From Pseudomonas knackmussii B13 (GTDB lineage Bacteria; Pseudomonadota; Gammaproteobacteria; Pseudomonadales; Pseudomonadaceae), in assembly GCF_000689415.1 (NCBI RefSeq), contig NZ_HG322950.1, positions 3,169,501 to 3,233,500 on the forward strand: a stretch of 64,000 nt of DNA. Direction: 5' to 3'. The stretch's first letter is position 1. Each line of letters opens with the position of its first letter. Shown piece after piece: positions 54,181 to 62,757 of the stretch. The translations under genes and the position numbers were made by a program. Below the pieces are notes generated by a model. The model was not told the origin of the DNA. It ran no database searches and saw only the letters and a list, made by a program, of their open reading frames with translations.

Positions 54181-54223
54181 TCTTGATATCGGTCCTTCGA
54201 TTCTTTGCAGCATCTTGATACCG
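54181..54223 (+). promoter_or_regulatory. Direct repeat TCTTGATA in the kdp promoter region
   Basis: TCTTGATATCGG (54181-54192) and TCTTGATACCG (54213-54223) lie 32 bases apart, close to three helical turns, 40-80 bases before the first small ORF. They are a candidate KdpE-binding or promoter element; no consensus match was tested. Confidence 0.3.
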
Positions 54224-54260
54224 CCCCTCCTACGCTGGGGACTGCAGTGGAGGGCCGGTG

Positions 54261-54356
54261 ATGGATGTCCCGTACATCATTCTCGCGTTCGTCTGCTTCG
54301 GCCTGATCTTCGGCCTGGCGTATGGCTGCCAGGCCCTGAGCCGGAGGCGGCCATGA
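54261..54356 (+). CDS. 31-residue membrane peptide upstream of kdpF
   Basis: [31 protein letters not shown] is not written out further here: one transmembrane helix with a basic C-terminus. GGAGGG precedes the ATG and its TGA overlaps the kdpF ATG (ATGA), so it is very probably translated and coupled to kdpF. A comparable small peptide next to kdp is plausible in pseudomonads, but its function is unknown; a stabilising or regulatory subunit of the Kdp complex is one possibility. Confidence 0.65.
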   Translation: MDVPYIILAFVCFGLIFGLAYGCQALSRRRP

Positions 54357-54445
54357 CCCTGTTCCATCTCGTCGGCGCCATCGTCGCCACGCTGCTGCTC
54401 GTCTACCTGATCGCCGCGCTGCTGTTCCCGGAGGACTTCCTATGA
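54353..54445 (+). CDS. kdpF: KdpF, small subunit of the K+-transporting ATPase
   Basis: 30 residues forming a single helix ([20 protein letters not shown] at the C-terminal side); KdpF is normally about 29 residues with a similar Y-L-x-x-A-L-x-x-P/AE-F ending. It stabilises KdpABC in the inner membrane. The ATG overlaps the preceding small ORF and its stop overlaps kdpA. Confidence 0.85.
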   Translation: MTLFHLVGAIVATLLLVYLIAALLFPEDFL

Positions 54446-56214
54446 GCCTCCAGGCGGGGACGCTGCTGGGCGCCTTCCTGATCGCGCTGCTGGTGCTGTC
54501 ATGGCCCCTCGGCTGGTTCATCGACGCGGTGATGGCCGGACGGATTCGACTGCTGACCCGTATCGAGGCCCCGCTCTATCGCATCGCCGGAACCCGCGCC
54601 GAAGACGAGATGGGCTGGCTGCCCTACACCCTCTCGGTGCTGCTCTTCAATGTGCTCGGCGTAGTGGCGGTTTATCTCCTGCAGCGCCTGCAGGCCATGC
54701 TGCCGCTCAACCCGCAGCACTTCGGCGCGGTCACCCCGGACTCGGCCTTCAACACCGCGATCAGCTTTGTCACCAACACCAACTGGCAGGGCTACAGCGG
54801 CGAAGCCACCATGAGCTACCTGACCCAGATGCTCGCCCTGGCCGTGCAGAACTTCTTCTCCGCGGCAACCGGAATAGTGGTGGCGATTGCCCTGGTGCGC
54901 GGCTTCGCCCGGCACAGCGCGCAGAGCATCGGCAATGCCTGGATCGACCTCACCCGCGTCACCCTCTGGGTGCTGCTGCCGGTGTCGTTCCTGCTGGCCC
55001 TGTTCCTGGTCAGCCAGGGCGCGATCCAGAACCTCGCTCCCTATCAGGACGTGACCACCCTGGAGGTCAGCCATTACCAGTTGCCCAAGCTCGACGCGGA
55101 CGGCCAGCCGGTGCGAGACGCCCAGGGCGACGCGCTGATGGAAGAGCGCAGCAGCCCGACCCAGACCATCGCCATGGGGCCGGTGGCCTCCCAGGAGGCG
55201 ATCAAGTTGCTGGGCACCAACGGCGGTGGCTTCTTCAATGCGAACTCGGCGCACCCCTACGAAAACCCCACGCCGCTGAGCAACTTCGCGCAGATGCTGG
55301 CGATCTTCGCGATACCGGCGGCGCTGTGCTTCGTCTTTGGCCGCATGGTCGGCGACGCGCGCCAGGGCTGGGCGGTACTGATCGCGATGACGCTGATGTT
55401 CGTGACCGGGGTAATAGCCGCGAACCACTACGAACTGCTGGGCAACCCGCAATTCCAGGCACTGGGCGTGGACCCGGCGGGAGGCAACATGGAAGGCAAG
55501 GAAACACGCTTCGGCATCGCCGCTTCCAGCCTCTTCGCCACCGTGACCACGTCCGCGTCCTGTGGCGCGGTCATTGCCATGCACGACTCCTTCACGCCGC
55601 TGGGCGGGGCCGTTGCGCTGGTGATGATGCAGCTTGGCGAAGTGGTGTTCGGCGGCGTCGGCAGCGGTCTCTACGGGATGCTGGTGTTCGCCCTGCTGGC
55701 GGTGTTCATCGCCGGGCTGATGATCGGTCGAACCCCCGAGTACCTGGGCAAGAAGATCGAAGCCTTCGAGATGAAGATGGTGGCCATCGCCATCCTCGTC
55801 ACGCCCCTCCTGGTGCTGTGCGGCACGGCGATCGCGGTCATGGCCGACGCTGGCCGCGTGGGCGTCGCCAACCCCGGCCCCCACGGTTTCTCGGAAATCC
55901 TCTACGCCTTCACCTCGGCGGCCAACAACAACGGCAGTGCCTTCGCCGGGCTGTCGGCCAACACGCCCTTCTACAACAGCCTGCTCGGCATCGCCATGTG
56001 GTTCGGTCGCTTCGGCGTACTGGTGCCGGTGCTGGCCATCGCCGGCAGCCTGGCGGCGAAGAAGCGCCTGGCGGCCACCGCCGGGACCATGCCGACCCAC
56101 GGCCCGCTGTTCGTGGTGCTGCTGATCGGCACCGTGCTGCTGGTCGGCCTGCTCAACTACGTGCCGGCGCTCGCGCTGGGGCCGGGCATCGAGCACCTGC
56201 TGCTGTTCAAGTGA
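54442..56214 (+). CDS. kdpA: KdpA, K+-binding and translocating subunit
   Basis: 590 residues, about ten helices plus selectivity-filter loops typical of the SKT-derived fold: [46 protein letters not shown] and [13 protein letters not shown] are the conserved P-loop regions. It takes K+ from the periplasm and passes it through an internal tunnel to KdpB. kdpB follows after 9 bases. Confidence 0.96.
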   Translation: MSLQAGTLLGAFLIALLVLSWPLGWFIDAVMAGRIRLLTRIEAPLYRIAGTRAEDEMGWLPYTLSVLLFNVLGVVAVYLLQRLQAMLPLNPQHFGAVTPDSAFNTAISFVTNTNWQGYSGEATMSYLTQMLALAVQNFFSAATGIVVAIALVRGFARHSAQSIGNAWIDLTRVTLWVLLPVSFLLALFLVSQGAIQNLAPYQDVTTLEVSHYQLPKLDADGQPVRDAQGDALMEERSSPTQTIAMGPVASQEAIKLLGTNGGGFFNANSAHPYENPTPLSNFAQMLAIFAIPAALCFVFGRMVGDARQGWAVLIAMTLMFVTGVIAANHYELLGNPQFQALGVDPAGGNMEGKETRFGIAASSLFATVTTSASCGAVIAMHDSFTPLGGAVALVMMQLGEVVFGGVGSGLYGMLVFALLAVFIAGLMIGRTPEYLGKKIEAFEMKMVAIAILVTPLLVLCGTAIAVMADAGRVGVANPGPHGFSEILYAFTSAANNNGSAFAGLSANTPFYNSLLGIAMWFGRFGVLVPVLAIAGSLAAKKRLAATAGTMPTHGPLFVVLLIGTVLLVGLLNYVPALALGPGIEHLLLFK

Positions 56215-56223
56215 GCCGCGACC

Positions 56224-58302
56224 ATGAGCCGAAAGACCTTCACCCTGTTCGACCCCACCCTGGTGCGTCCAGCCCTAGTCGACGCCCTGCGCAAGCTCGA
56301 CCCGCGCGTGCAGTGGCACAACCCGGTGATGTTCATGGTCTACATCGGCGCCCTCCTCACCACCGCGCTCTGGCTGCAGGCGTTGGTCGGCGAGGGGGAA
56401 ACGAGCAGCGCTTTCATCCTGGCGATCACGCTGTGGCTGTGGTTCACCGTGTTCTTCGCCAATTTCGCCGAAGCCCTGGCCGAGGGTCGCAGCAAGGCGC
56501 AGGCGGCCTCGCTGCGCGAACTGAAGAAGGAGACCTGGGCGAAGAAACTGAGCGAACCGAACTACGCCTCCGAATGGCAACTGGTGCACGCCAGCGACCT
56601 GCGCAGGGGCGACGTGGTGCTGGTCGAGGTCGGCGACCAGGCACAGGCGCTGATCCCGGCCGACGGCGAGGTCATCGAGGGCGTCGCCTCGGTGGACGAA
56701 TCGGCCATCACCGGCGAATCGGCTCCGGTCATCCGCGAGGCCGGCGGCGACTTCTCCGGGGTGACCGGCGGCACCCGGGTGCTCTCGGACTGGCTGGTGA
56801 TCCGCATCACCACCAACCCGGGCGAGACCTTCGTCGACCGCATGATCGCCATGGTGGAAAACGCCAAGCGACAGAAAACGCCCAATGAGATCGCCCTGTC
56901 GATCCTGCTGGTGGCGCTGAGCATCGTATTCCTCGGCGTGACCGTGACGCTGCTGCCCTTCTCGCTCTACGGCGTGGCCGTCACCGGCGCCGGTTCGCCG
57001 GTGACCGTCACCGTCCTGATCGCGCTGCTGGTCTGCCTGATCCCCACCACCATCGCCGGCCTGCTCTCGGCCGTGGGCGTGGCGGGCATGAGCCGGATGA
57101 TGCAGGCCAACGTCATCGTCACCTCCGGCCGCGCCGTGGAAGCCGCCGGCGACGTCGACGTGCTGCTGCTGGACAAGACCGGCACCATCACCCTCGGCAA
57201 CCGCCAGGCCTCGGCCTTCCTCGCCGCGCCCGGGGTCAGCGCGAGGGACCTGGCCGACGCCGCGCAACTGGCCTCTCTCGCCGACGAGACGCCGGAAGGC
57301 CGCAGCGTCGTGGTCCTGGCCAAGCAGCAGTACAACCTGCGCCAGCGCGACATCCAGGCACTCGGCGCCCGCTTCGTGCATTTTTCCGCGCAGACCCGCA
57401 TGAGCGGCGTCGACCTCGGCGAGCGCAGGGTGCGCAAGGGCGCGGCGGAAGCCATCCGCGCTTACGTCGAAGCCCAGGGCGGCAACTTCCCGCCCCAGGT
57501 ACTGGGCATGGTGGGAGACGTGTCTCGGCGCGGCAGCACGCCCCTGGTGGTCTGCGAGGGTGCCGAAGTGCTGGGCATCATCGAGCTGAAGGACATCGTC
57601 AAGGGCGGTATCCGCGAGCGCTTCGCCGAGCTGCGGCGCATGGGCATCAAGACGGTGATGGTCACCGGGGACAACCGCCTGACCGCCGCGGCCATCGCCG
57701 CCGAAGCGGGGGTCGACGACTTCCTCGCCGAGGCCCGCCCCGAGGACAAGCTGGAACTGATCCGCCGCCACCAGCGCGAAGGCCGGCTGGTCGCCATGAC
57801 CGGCGACGGCACCAACGATGCGCCGGCGCTGGCCCAGGCCGACGTGGCGGTGGCGATGAACTCGGGTACCCAGGCGGCCAAGGAGGCCGGCAACATGGTC
57901 GACCTGGACAGCAACCCGACCAAGCTCATCGAGGTGGTCGAGACCGGCAAACAGATGCTGATGACCCGCGGCTCGCTGACCACCTTCTCGGTGGCCAACG
58001 ACGTGGCCAAGTACTTCGCCATCATTCCGGCGGCGTTCGTCACCCCCTACCCGCACCTGAATGCGATGAACGTCATGCACCTGAGCAGCCCGAACTCGGC
58101 GGTGCTTTCCGCGGTGATCTTCAACGCGCTGATCATCGTGTTCCTCATTCCCCTGGCGCTGAAGGGCGTGCGCTACCGCCCGGTAGGCGCCGCCTCGCTG
58201 CTGCGGCGCAACCTGCTGATCTATGGCCTGGGCGGAGTGATCGTGCCGTTCATCGGCATCAAGGTCATCGACCTGGCCCTGACGCTGGCCGGCCTGGCCT
58301 GA
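56224..58302 (+). CDS. kdpB: KdpB, P-type ATPase subunit
   Basis: 692 residues. Phosphorylation site D317 in DKTGTITLG, actuator motif [10 protein letters not shown], hinge [14 protein letters not shown] and [39 protein letters not shown]. It hydrolyses ATP to drive uptake of K+ bound by KdpA. Serine in the actuator TGES region is intact; in E. coli, phosphorylation of that serine turns the pump off at high K+. Confidence 0.96.
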   Translation: MSRKTFTLFDPTLVRPALVDALRKLDPRVQWHNPVMFMVYIGALLTTALWLQALVGEGETSSAFILAITLWLWFTVFFANFAEALAEGRSKAQAASLRELKKETWAKKLSEPNYASEWQLVHASDLRRGDVVLVEVGDQAQALIPADGEVIEGVASVDESAITGESAPVIREAGGDFSGVTGGTRVLSDWLVIRITTNPGETFVDRMIAMVENAKRQKTPNEIALSILLVALSIVFLGVTVTLLPFSLYGVAVTGAGSPVTVTVLIALLVCLIPTTIAGLLSAVGVAGMSRMMQANVIVTSGRAVEAAGDVDVLLLDKTGTITLGNRQASAFLAAPGVSARDLADAAQLASLADETPEGRSVVVLAKQQYNLRQRDIQALGARFVHFSAQTRMSGVDLGERRVRKGAAEAIRAYVEAQGGNFPPQVLGMVGDVSRRGSTPLVVCEGAEVLGIIELKDIVKGGIRERFAELRRMGIKTVMVTGDNRLTAAAIAAEAGVDDFLAEARPEDKLELIRRHQREGRLVAMTGDGTNDAPALAQADVAVAMNSGTQAAKEAGNMVDLDSNPTKLIEVVETGKQMLMTRGSLTTFSVANDVAKYFAIIPAAFVTPYPHLNAMNVMHLSSPNSAVLSAVIFNALIIVFLIPLALKGVRYRPVGAASLLRRNLLIYGLGGVIVPFIGIKVIDLALTLAGLA

Positions 58303-58314
58303 GGAGGTAGCGCC

Positions 58315-58887
58315 ATGCTTGCCCTGCTGCGTCCCGCCCTGGTGCTGTTCTTCGTCCTCTCGCTGATCACCGGGCTCGCCTACCCCCTGCTCACCACCCG
58401 CGTGGCGACGGCGCTGTTCCCCTACCAGGCGGCCGGCAGCCTGGTGTTCAAGGACGGCAAGGCAGTGGGGTCGGAACGGATCGGCCAATCCTTCAGCGAT
58501 CCCCGCTATTTCTGGAGCCGCCCTTCGGCGACCATGCCCATGCCCTACAACGCCAGCGCTTCCGGCGGCGCCAACCTGGGGCCGCTCAACCCCGCGCTGC
58601 CGGACGCGATCAGGTCGCGCGCGGCCGCCTTGCGTGCCGCCGACCCCGGCAATACCGCGCCGGTGCCGGTGGACCTGGTCACCCGCTCGGCCAGCGGCCT
58701 CGATCCGCACATCAGCGTGGCCGCCGCCGAGTACCAGGCTTCCCGTGTTGCGCGGCTGCGCGACCTGCCGCTGGAGCGGGTCCGGACGCTGATCGCCGAG
58801 CACACAGAGGGCTCGGCGCACGACATCCTCGGCGACCAGCGGGTCAACGTCCTGCTGCTCAACCTGGCGCTGGACAGCGCGCACTGA
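58315..58887 (+). CDS. kdpC: KdpC subunit
   Basis: 190 residues with one N-terminal helix (LVLFFVLSLITGLAYPLLTT) and a periplasmic domain bearing GQSFSDPRYFWSRPSAT, NLGPLNP and DPHISVAAAEYQASRVA, all family hallmarks. GAGGAG... (GAGGTAG) precedes the ATG. Completes the pump; kdpD follows after 76 bases. Confidence 0.95.
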   Translation: MLALLRPALVLFFVLSLITGLAYPLLTTRVATALFPYQAAGSLVFKDGKAVGSERIGQSFSDPRYFWSRPSATMPMPYNASASGGANLGPLNPALPDAIRSRAAALRAADPGNTAPVPVDLVTRSASGLDPHISVAAAEYQASRVARLRDLPLERVRTLIAEHTEGSAHDILGDQRVNVLLLNLALDSAH

Positions 58888-58963
58888 GCCAGCGCCAGAC
58901 CGGCCGGCGGCGCACTGACTATCCTTGTCCTACCGTGACGGCTGCGCTTGAGGCAGGACCGCG

Positions 58964-61669
58964 ATGAGCGACACGCAACGCCCGGACCCCGACCAGTTGC
59001 TGGCGCAGATTCGGCAGGACGAAGCCCAGCAACAGCGTGGCCGGCTGAAGATTTTCTTCGGCGCCTGCGCCGGCGTCGGCAAGACCTACGCCATGCTCTC
59101 GGCGGCGCGCGCAGCGCTGGCCCAGGGTACCCAGGTGCTGGTGGGCGTCGTGGAAACCCATGGCCGCGCCGAGACCGAGGCACTGCTGCAAGGGCTCGAG
59201 CGACTGCCGCTGCGGCAGGTCGAATACAAGGGGCGACGCCTCGGCGAGTTCGACCTCGATGGTGCCCTCGCCCGCCACCCGCCGCTGATCCTGATCGACG
59301 AACTGGCCCACTCCAACGTCGCCGGCTCCCGCCATCCCAAGCGCTGGCAGGACGTCGAGGAGCTGCTCGCCGCCGGCATCCATGTATGGTCGACGATGAA
59401 CGTGCAGCACCTGGAGAGCCTCAACGACATCGTCGGCAGCATCACCGGCATCCGGGTCTGGGAAACGGTGCCCGACCGCATCTTCGACGGTGCCGACGAA
59501 GTGGTGATGGTGGACCTGCCGCCCGACGATCTGCTGCAGCGCTTGAAGGAAGGCAAGGTCTACCTGGCCCATCAGGCCGAACGCGCGGTGCGCAACTTCT
59601 TCCGCAAGGGCAACCTGATCGCCCTGCGCGAACTGGCCCTGCGTCGCACCGCCGACCGCGTCGACAGCGAGATGCTGGAGTACCGCGGGCGCATCCTGTC
59701 GCAGCCGGTCTGGGGCACGCGCGGCTCCCTGCTGGTGGGCGTCGGGATCAATGAACAGGACGAGAAGACCGTGCGTTCCAGTGCCCGCCTGGCGTCCCAG
59801 CTCGACGTGCCCTGGCACGCCGTCTACGTCGAGACGCCCAGACTGCAGCGCCTGCCGGAGGCCCGCCGTCAGCGCACATTGCGAACGCTGAAGCTGGCCC
59901 AGGAGCTGGGTGCGGAAATCGCCGTGCTGGCGGGCCAGGATGAAGCGGAAGTCCTGGTCAAGTATGCCCGCCAGCACAATCTGTCGAAGGTGGTTCTCGG
60001 CCGTCGCGGTGGCTCGCGCAGCTGGCGCTGGCGCGCGGGCCTGGCGGACCGGATCGCCGCGCAGGGCGCCGACCTCGACCTGCTGCAGATCGCCCTGCCG
60101 GCCACACGCGGCGGCAGGACCGAGGAGGCGCCCAGGGGTCCCGGTTCCCCTCCGTACCTGCCCGGGTACCTCATGGCGGTCCTCGCGGTGGGCGCGATCA
60201 CCCTTGTCGCCACGCCGCTGACAGAGGTCTTCGAGCGGACCAACATCGTCATGCTGTTCCTCCTCGCCGTGGTCGCCGTCGCGGTGCGCTGCGGGCGGGG
60301 CCCGGCGGTGCTGGCGGCGTTCCTGGCGGTGGCGTCCTTCGACTTCTTCTTCGTGCCGCCGCGTTTCACCCTGGCGATCAGCGGCGTGCAGTACCTGGTG
60401 ACCTTCGCCGTCATGCTGGTGGTCGCCCTGGTCATCGGCCAGATGGCCGCCGGGCTGACCTACCAGGCGCGGGTCGCGCAGGGCGGCGAGGACCGCATGC
60501 GCGGCCTCTACGAGATGTCCCGGCAGCTGTCCGCCGCGCTGATGATCGAGCAGGTCGCCGACATCGCCAGCCAGTTCCTCGCCAGCGAGCTCAACGCCCG
60601 CTCGGCGCTCTTCGTGACCGACCTGCAGGACCGCCTGCGTCCGCCAGTGCCGACCGACGAACTGGCGGAAGTGGATGCGGCGGTCGCCCAGTGGTGCTTC
60701 GACAAGGAAGAGCCCGCCGGGCACGGCACCGACACCCTGCCGGCCGGGCCGACGCTGTACCTGCCGCTCACTGCCCCCATGCGCGTGCGCGGAGTGCTCG
60801 CCATACAGCCGCGCGAAAACGCGCGACTGGCCATACCCGAACAGCGCCGGCTGCTCGACACCTGCGCCTCCCTGCTGGCGATCTCCCTGGAACGCATCCA
60901 CTACATCGAGGTGGCCCAGAGCAGCACCTTGCAGATGGAATCGGAGCGCATGCGCAATTCCCTGATCGGCGCCATTTCCCATGACCTTCGTACGCCGCTG
61001 ACGTCGCTGGTGGGCCTGGCAGAAGCCCTGGTGCAGGCCCAGCCGCCGCTGGGCGGCGCGCACCTGGAGCTGGCCAACGGTATCCGCGAGCTGACCCTGC
61101 GCATGAACAACCTGCTCAACAACCTGCTGGACATGGCGCGGCTGGAGTCCGGCGCGGTCGAGCTCAAGCGCGCCTGGCAACCGCTCGAGGAAACCATCGG
61201 CAGCGCCCTGGCGACTTGCCGGCTGGCACTGGGCGAACGCCAGGTCGAGGTCGCCCTGCCCGCCGACATGCCGCTGGTGCAGGTCGATGCCGTGCTGTTC
61301 GAGCGGGTGCTGGTCAACCTGCTGGAGAACGCCGCCAAGTACACCCCGCCGGGCACGCCCATCCACATTGGCGCGGCCGCTCGCCGCAAGAGCTTCGAGC
61401 TGTGGATCGACGACTGGGGCCCCGGCGTGCCGCCCGGGCGCGAAGCGACCATCTTCAACAAGTTCGAACGTGGCCGTAAGGAGAGCGCCATCCCCGGAAT
61501 GGGCCTTGGCCTGGCGCTCTGCAGGACCATCATCGAAGCCCACGGCGGCAGCATCAGCGCCAGCAACCGCCCCGGCGGCGGCGCGCGCTTCCTCATCACC
61601 CTGCCGCGTGGCGAACCGCCTCAGGTGCCGGTGGAAGACGAACCCGACGATACGCAGAGGCAGCCATGA
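58964..61669 (+). CDS. kdpD: KdpD, K+/turgor sensor histidine kinase
   Basis: 901 residues. N-terminal KdpD domain with Walker A GACAGVGKT (33-41) and LILIDELAHSN, a universal-stress-type domain (VGVGINEQDEKTVRSSARLA), four clustered helices (about 390-500), a GAF-like region, H673 in ISHDLRTPLTSL, and N/G boxes NLLENAAKYTPPG, DDWGPGVPPG, GMGLGLALC. It senses low K+ and high intracellular ions and phosphorylates KdpE. It overlaps kdpE by ATGA. Confidence 0.95.
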   Translation: MSDTQRPDPDQLLAQIRQDEAQQQRGRLKIFFGACAGVGKTYAMLSAARAALAQGTQVLVGVVETHGRAETEALLQGLERLPLRQVEYKGRRLGEFDLDGALARHPPLILIDELAHSNVAGSRHPKRWQDVEELLAAGIHVWSTMNVQHLESLNDIVGSITGIRVWETVPDRIFDGADEVVMVDLPPDDLLQRLKEGKVYLAHQAERAVRNFFRKGNLIALRELALRRTADRVDSEMLEYRGRILSQPVWGTRGSLLVGVGINEQDEKTVRSSARLASQLDVPWHAVYVETPRLQRLPEARRQRTLRTLKLAQELGAEIAVLAGQDEAEVLVKYARQHNLSKVVLGRRGGSRSWRWRAGLADRIAAQGADLDLLQIALPATRGGRTEEAPRGPGSPPYLPGYLMAVLAVGAITLVATPLTEVFERTNIVMLFLLAVVAVAVRCGRGPAVLAAFLAVASFDFFFVPPRFTLAISGVQYLVTFAVMLVVALVIGQMAAGLTYQARVAQGGEDRMRGLYEMSRQLSAALMIEQVADIASQFLASELNARSALFVTDLQDRLRPPVPTDELAEVDAAVAQWCFDKEEPAGHGTDTLPAGPTLYLPLTAPMRVRGVLAIQPRENARLAIPEQRRLLDTCASLLAISLERIHYIEVAQSSTLQMESERMRNSLIGAISHDLRTPLTSLVGLAEALVQAQPPLGGAHLELANGIRELTLRMNNLLNNLLDMARLESGAVELKRAWQPLEETIGSALATCRLALGERQVEVALPADMPLVQVDAVLFERVLVNLLENAAKYTPPGTPIHIGAAARRKSFELWIDDWGPGVPPGREATIFNKFERGRKESAIPGMGLGLALCRTIIEAHGGSISASNRPGGGARFLITLPRGEPPQVPVEDEPDDTQRQP

Positions 61670-62358
61670 ACGAACTCCCCACACGAATACTGGTGGTCGA
61701 GGACGACGCCACCATCCGCCGTGTCGTGCGCATGGCCCTGGAAGCCGAGGCACTGGAGGTATACGAGGCCGAGGGCCTGCAGCGCGGCCTGCTCGAAGCC
61801 GGCTCGCGCGCGCCCGACCTGATCATCCTCGACCTGGGGCTGCCCGACGGCGACGGCATCGAACTGATCCGTGACCTGCGCACCTGGTCGGAGGTGTCGA
61901 TCATCGTGCTCTCCGCACGAGACAGCGAAGCCTCGAAGATCAGCGCGTTGGACAGCGGCGCCGACGACTACCTGGCCAAGCCCTTCGGCACCGGCGAGCT
62001 GCTGGCCCGGGTGCGCAGCCAGTTGCGCCGGCGTCATCCTCACGACAGCGAAGCCGGCGCGCAGGTCTGCTTCGGCGGCATCTGCATCGACCTCAACCGG
62101 CGCAGCGTCGAACGCGACGGCGCCCCCCTGCACCTCACCCGCCTGGAGTACCGCCTGCTGGTCCACCTGTGCACGCACCCCGACCGGGTCCTGACCCACC
62201 TGCACCTGCTGCGGGCGGTCTGGGGCCCCAGCCACACGGAAGACACCCACTATCTGCGGGTATTCATGGCCAACCTGCGCAAGAAGATCGAAGAGGAACC
62301 CGCCCGACCGCGCCACCTGCTGACGGAGGTCGGCGTCGGCTATCGTTTCGTGCCCTAG
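61666..62358 (+). CDS. kdpE: KdpE response regulator
   Basis: 230 residues: acidic pair E12-D13-D14, phosphoacceptor D56 (LIILDLGLPDGDG), lysine in DYLAKPFGTGEL, and a winged helix (LTRLEYRLLVHLCTHPDRVLT, LRKKIEEEPARPRHLLTEVG). It activates the kdp promoter when K+ is limiting. Last gene of the plus-strand unit, convergent with the next gene. Confidence 0.94.
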   Translation: MNELPTRILVVEDDATIRRVVRMALEAEALEVYEAEGLQRGLLEAGSRAPDLIILDLGLPDGDGIELIRDLRTWSEVSIIVLSARDSEASKISALDSGADDYLAKPFGTGELLARVRSQLRRRHPHDSEAGAQVCFGGICIDLNRRSVERDGAPLHLTRLEYRLLVHLCTHPDRVLTHLHLLRAVWGPSHTEDTHYLRVFMANLRKKIEEEPARPRHLLTEVGVGYRFVP

Positions 62359-62370
62359 GCTCGGCCCCGA

Positions 62371-62616
62371 TCAGCCGTGCTTGCGCTCCAGGTAGGCCAC
62401 CGCATTGGCCAGAGTCGCCAGCTCCGGGTAGTCCTGATGCGGAATCGTCACGCCGGTCAGACGGTGCAGCTCCGCCACGAAGCGCGCGAAATCCGTCTCG
62501 TCGAATTCGAACTGCTCGTCGAAGCGGACCTCCGGGTCGAGGGACTCCTCCTCCAGGTCGGGCGCCACGTTGTAAAGAGCCTGGTACACCAGCCGTGCAT
62601 GGGTTGCGTCGTTCAT
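62371..62616 (-). CDS. Acyl-carrier-like protein lacking the attachment serine
   Basis: 81 residues from the ATG at 62616 (GGAGT five bases upstream). The helical pattern FVAELHRLTGVTIP...ELATLANAVAYLE matches acyl carrier proteins, but where ACPs have D-S-L the sequence is FEFDETDF, putting E40 in place of the phosphopantetheine serine. It therefore cannot be a normal carrier; it may be a structural or protein-interaction relative. No biosynthetic genes are adjacent. It stands alone between kdpE and namZ. Confidence 0.7.
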   Translation of the reverse strand: MNDATHARLVYQALYNVAPDLEEESLDPEVRFDEQFEFDETDFARFVAELHRLTGVTIPHQDYPELATLANAVAYLERKHG

Positions 62617-62757
62617 AAGCACTCCTTCAACCGCATGAGTTCATCGAATGGCTTCGTGAAACAGCCACTAGCGCAGTATGGCGAGGCGCCGCCTGCACTT
62701 GTTGATGTCGATCAACTGCCTCCCGACGCCTTCATCCGCTCGAGGTCGGAGGCCCGG

